From Bacteroidales bacterium (lineage in GTDB: Bacteria; Bacteroidota; Bacteroidia; Bacteroidales; P3): a stretch of 64,000 nt of DNA. A model generated the notes under the pieces. The model did no database searches, was not told the origin of the DNA, and saw only the letters and a list, made by a program, of their open reading frames with translations. Below, in pieces: positions 62,965 through 64,000 of the stretch; positions within the stretch are counted from its first letter, which is position 1; every line of letters starts with the position of its first letter. The stretch lies in NCBI GenBank assembly GCA_024400415.1, contig JAKSMS010000003.1:1-64000 (forward strand), read 5' to 3'. Made by a program: the position numbers and the translations under genes.

Positions 62965-64000
62965 ATGACACTCTGGGAAATAATCTGCGTAATCCTTAAC
63001 TTCGCAGGCGCATTGGCAGTATTTCTGTTCGGCATGAAGCTCATGTCCGAAGGCCTTCAGAAGGTGGCCGGCAACGGCATGCGAAACATGCTTTCGCGCA
63101 TCACCAACAACCCCATTTCCGGCATCCTTACCGGTACCGCTGTCACCACTGCCATCCAGTCCTCCAGCGCAACCACCGTCATGGTCGTGTCGTTCGTCAA
63201 TGCCGGCCTCCTCAGCCTCTACGGCGCCGTGGCCGTAATCATGGGCGCCAATATCGGCACCACCGTGACCGCCTGGATCATCTCCTTGTTCGGCCTTGGC
63301 GAGTCTTCCGGATTGTTCAGCCTCCCCATGTTCCTTGGCGCCGTGTCCCTCTGCTTCACCTTCTCCAAGAAGAACCGCATGAAGTCCATCGGCGAGCTGG
63401 TCATCGGCCTGGCATTCCTTCTAGTAGGTATGGGATTGCTCCAGAACGCCATGCCCGACCTCCAGCAGTATCCGCGCTTCCTTGAGGCCCTGGGCACCCT
63501 TTCCCAGTGGGGCTACCTCAGCCTCTTTATATTCATTATCATAGGCGCCCTCCTCACCTGTCTCGTTCAGGCCTCAGCCGCCATGATGGCCATCACCCTC
63601 GTCATGTGCTACAACGGATGGATATCCTTCGACGTAGCCGTAGCACTCGTCATGGGCCAGAACATCGGCACCACCATCACCGCCAATATCGCCGCCATGG
63701 TAGCCAATGCCAACGGAAAGAAGGCTGCCCGCGCCCACCTTGTGTTCAACGTCATCGGCGTAGTGCTCACCCTCATAGTCTTCTATCCTCTGATGAACCT
63801 CATCGACGTCATCACCGTCAGCCTGTCGGGCCTCTCGCCCCATAGCGCCGATCCCAAGCAGGCCGCCGAGGTCATGCCATTGGCACTCTCCCTCTTCCAT
63901 ACCTTCTTCAATGTGGCCAATACCATCATACTCTCCTTCTTCATTCCTCAAATTATCAAGATTGTCGACTGGATGGTGAAGACCCCAGTGGTTACCGAAG
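62965..64000 (+). CDS. Na/Pi cotransporter family protein, 3'-truncated by the window
   Basis: 345 codons are visible before the edge. Membrane-spanning NptA/YjbB type, with duplicated QSSS-like motifs: AVTTAIQSSSATTVMVVSF and MGANIGTTVTAW, then the second half LVQASAAMMAITLVM and MGQNIGTTITANIAAM. Known members use a sodium gradient to move phosphate; bacterial ones often have a C-terminal PhoU-like domain, which would lie past the window. The ATG at 62965 is placed by the promoter and the amphipathic start TLWEIICVILNFAGALAVFL. Confidence 0.92.
   Translation, partial: MTLWEIICVILNFAGALAVFLFGMKLMSEGLQKVAGNGMRNMLSRITNNPISGILTGTAVTTAIQSSSATTVMVVSFVNAGLLSLYGAVAVIMGANIGTTVTAWIISLFGLGESSGLFSLPMFLGAVSLCFTFSKKNRMKSIGELVIGLAFLLVGMGLLQNAMPDLQQYPRFLEALGTLSQWGYLSLFIFIIIGALLTCLVQASAAMMAITLVMCYNGWISFDVAVALVMGQNIGTTITANIAAMVANANGKKAARAHLVFNVIGVVLTLIVFYPLMNLIDVITVSLSGLSPHSADPKQAAEVMPLALSLFHTFFNVANTIILSFFIPQIIKIVDWMVKTPVVTE

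Overview
The window looks like chromosomal DNA from a Bacteroidota bacterium, most likely order Bacteroidales (Prevotella- or Muribaculaceae-like; the family cannot be fixed by reading alone). Supporting signs are: promoters of the Bacteroidetes type (TTTG, 19-20 bases, TAnnTTTG) in front of many genes; almost no Shine-Dalgarno sequences; families largely restricted to the phylum (DUF3822, DUF4199, DUF5715, GWxTD protein, PorW/SprE); and a protein with a type IX secretion (T9SS) C-terminal domain. No tRNA, rRNA, CRISPR array, prophage or complete insertion sequence was seen. Most of the window is ordinary core genome.

Layout. 1-2761 (reverse): start of folC preceded by valS. 3280-9735 (forward): an OmpA-like protein, then a tightly packed envelope-glycan set (metallophosphoesterase, LtaS-like phosphoglycerol transferase, polysaccharide-deacetylase-like protein, UDP-GlcNAc 2-epimerase). 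9907-20450 (forward): gcvH, prmA, topB, a PLP-binding protein, a TSCPD protein, a YitT protein, rpe, an RlmI-type methyltransferase, folE, a LolA-like protein, tsaB and a lone ABC permease. 20447-31674 (reverse): glycosyltransferase, SPOR protein, universal stress protein; then an operon of GWxTD protein, LpxL-type acyltransferase, GT2, gltX and an OmpH-like protein; then an alpha-L-fucosidase with a nucleoid-associated protein. 32157-42362 (reverse): pyrBI and a membrane protein; cvpA, dus and a TPR lipoprotein; and a long run of nrnA, three FKBP lipoproteins, adk, obg and a PAP2 phosphatase. 43166-60552 (forward): a small secreted protein and a 1051-residue T9SS cargo; DUF4199, GT2 and DUF5715; ychF and PorW; a bactofilin / sugar-kinase-like / YfcC / RapZ-C cluster; an N-anchored hypothetical with DUF3822, rsmD and purC; and a CYTH protein. 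60638-62604 (reverse): groES-groEL. 62965-end (forward): a truncated Na/Pi cotransporter.

The most unusual structure is a small interspersed palindromic repeat present three times (about 2965, 31882 and 42526). Each arm is built of tandem 11-base TGTGCTATATA units around a conserved, asymmetric centre. One copy is inverted relative to the others, and the number of units varies. All three copies lie upstream of genes. Other points of interest are a divergent sigma-54-like promoter region at groES, a long leader with a possible long-range stem before the T9SS cargo genes, a decayed gene fragment between topB and the PLP-protein gene, a possible amino-sugar cluster around the RapZ C-terminal domain, and a DUF3822 protein paired with a single-pass membrane protein.
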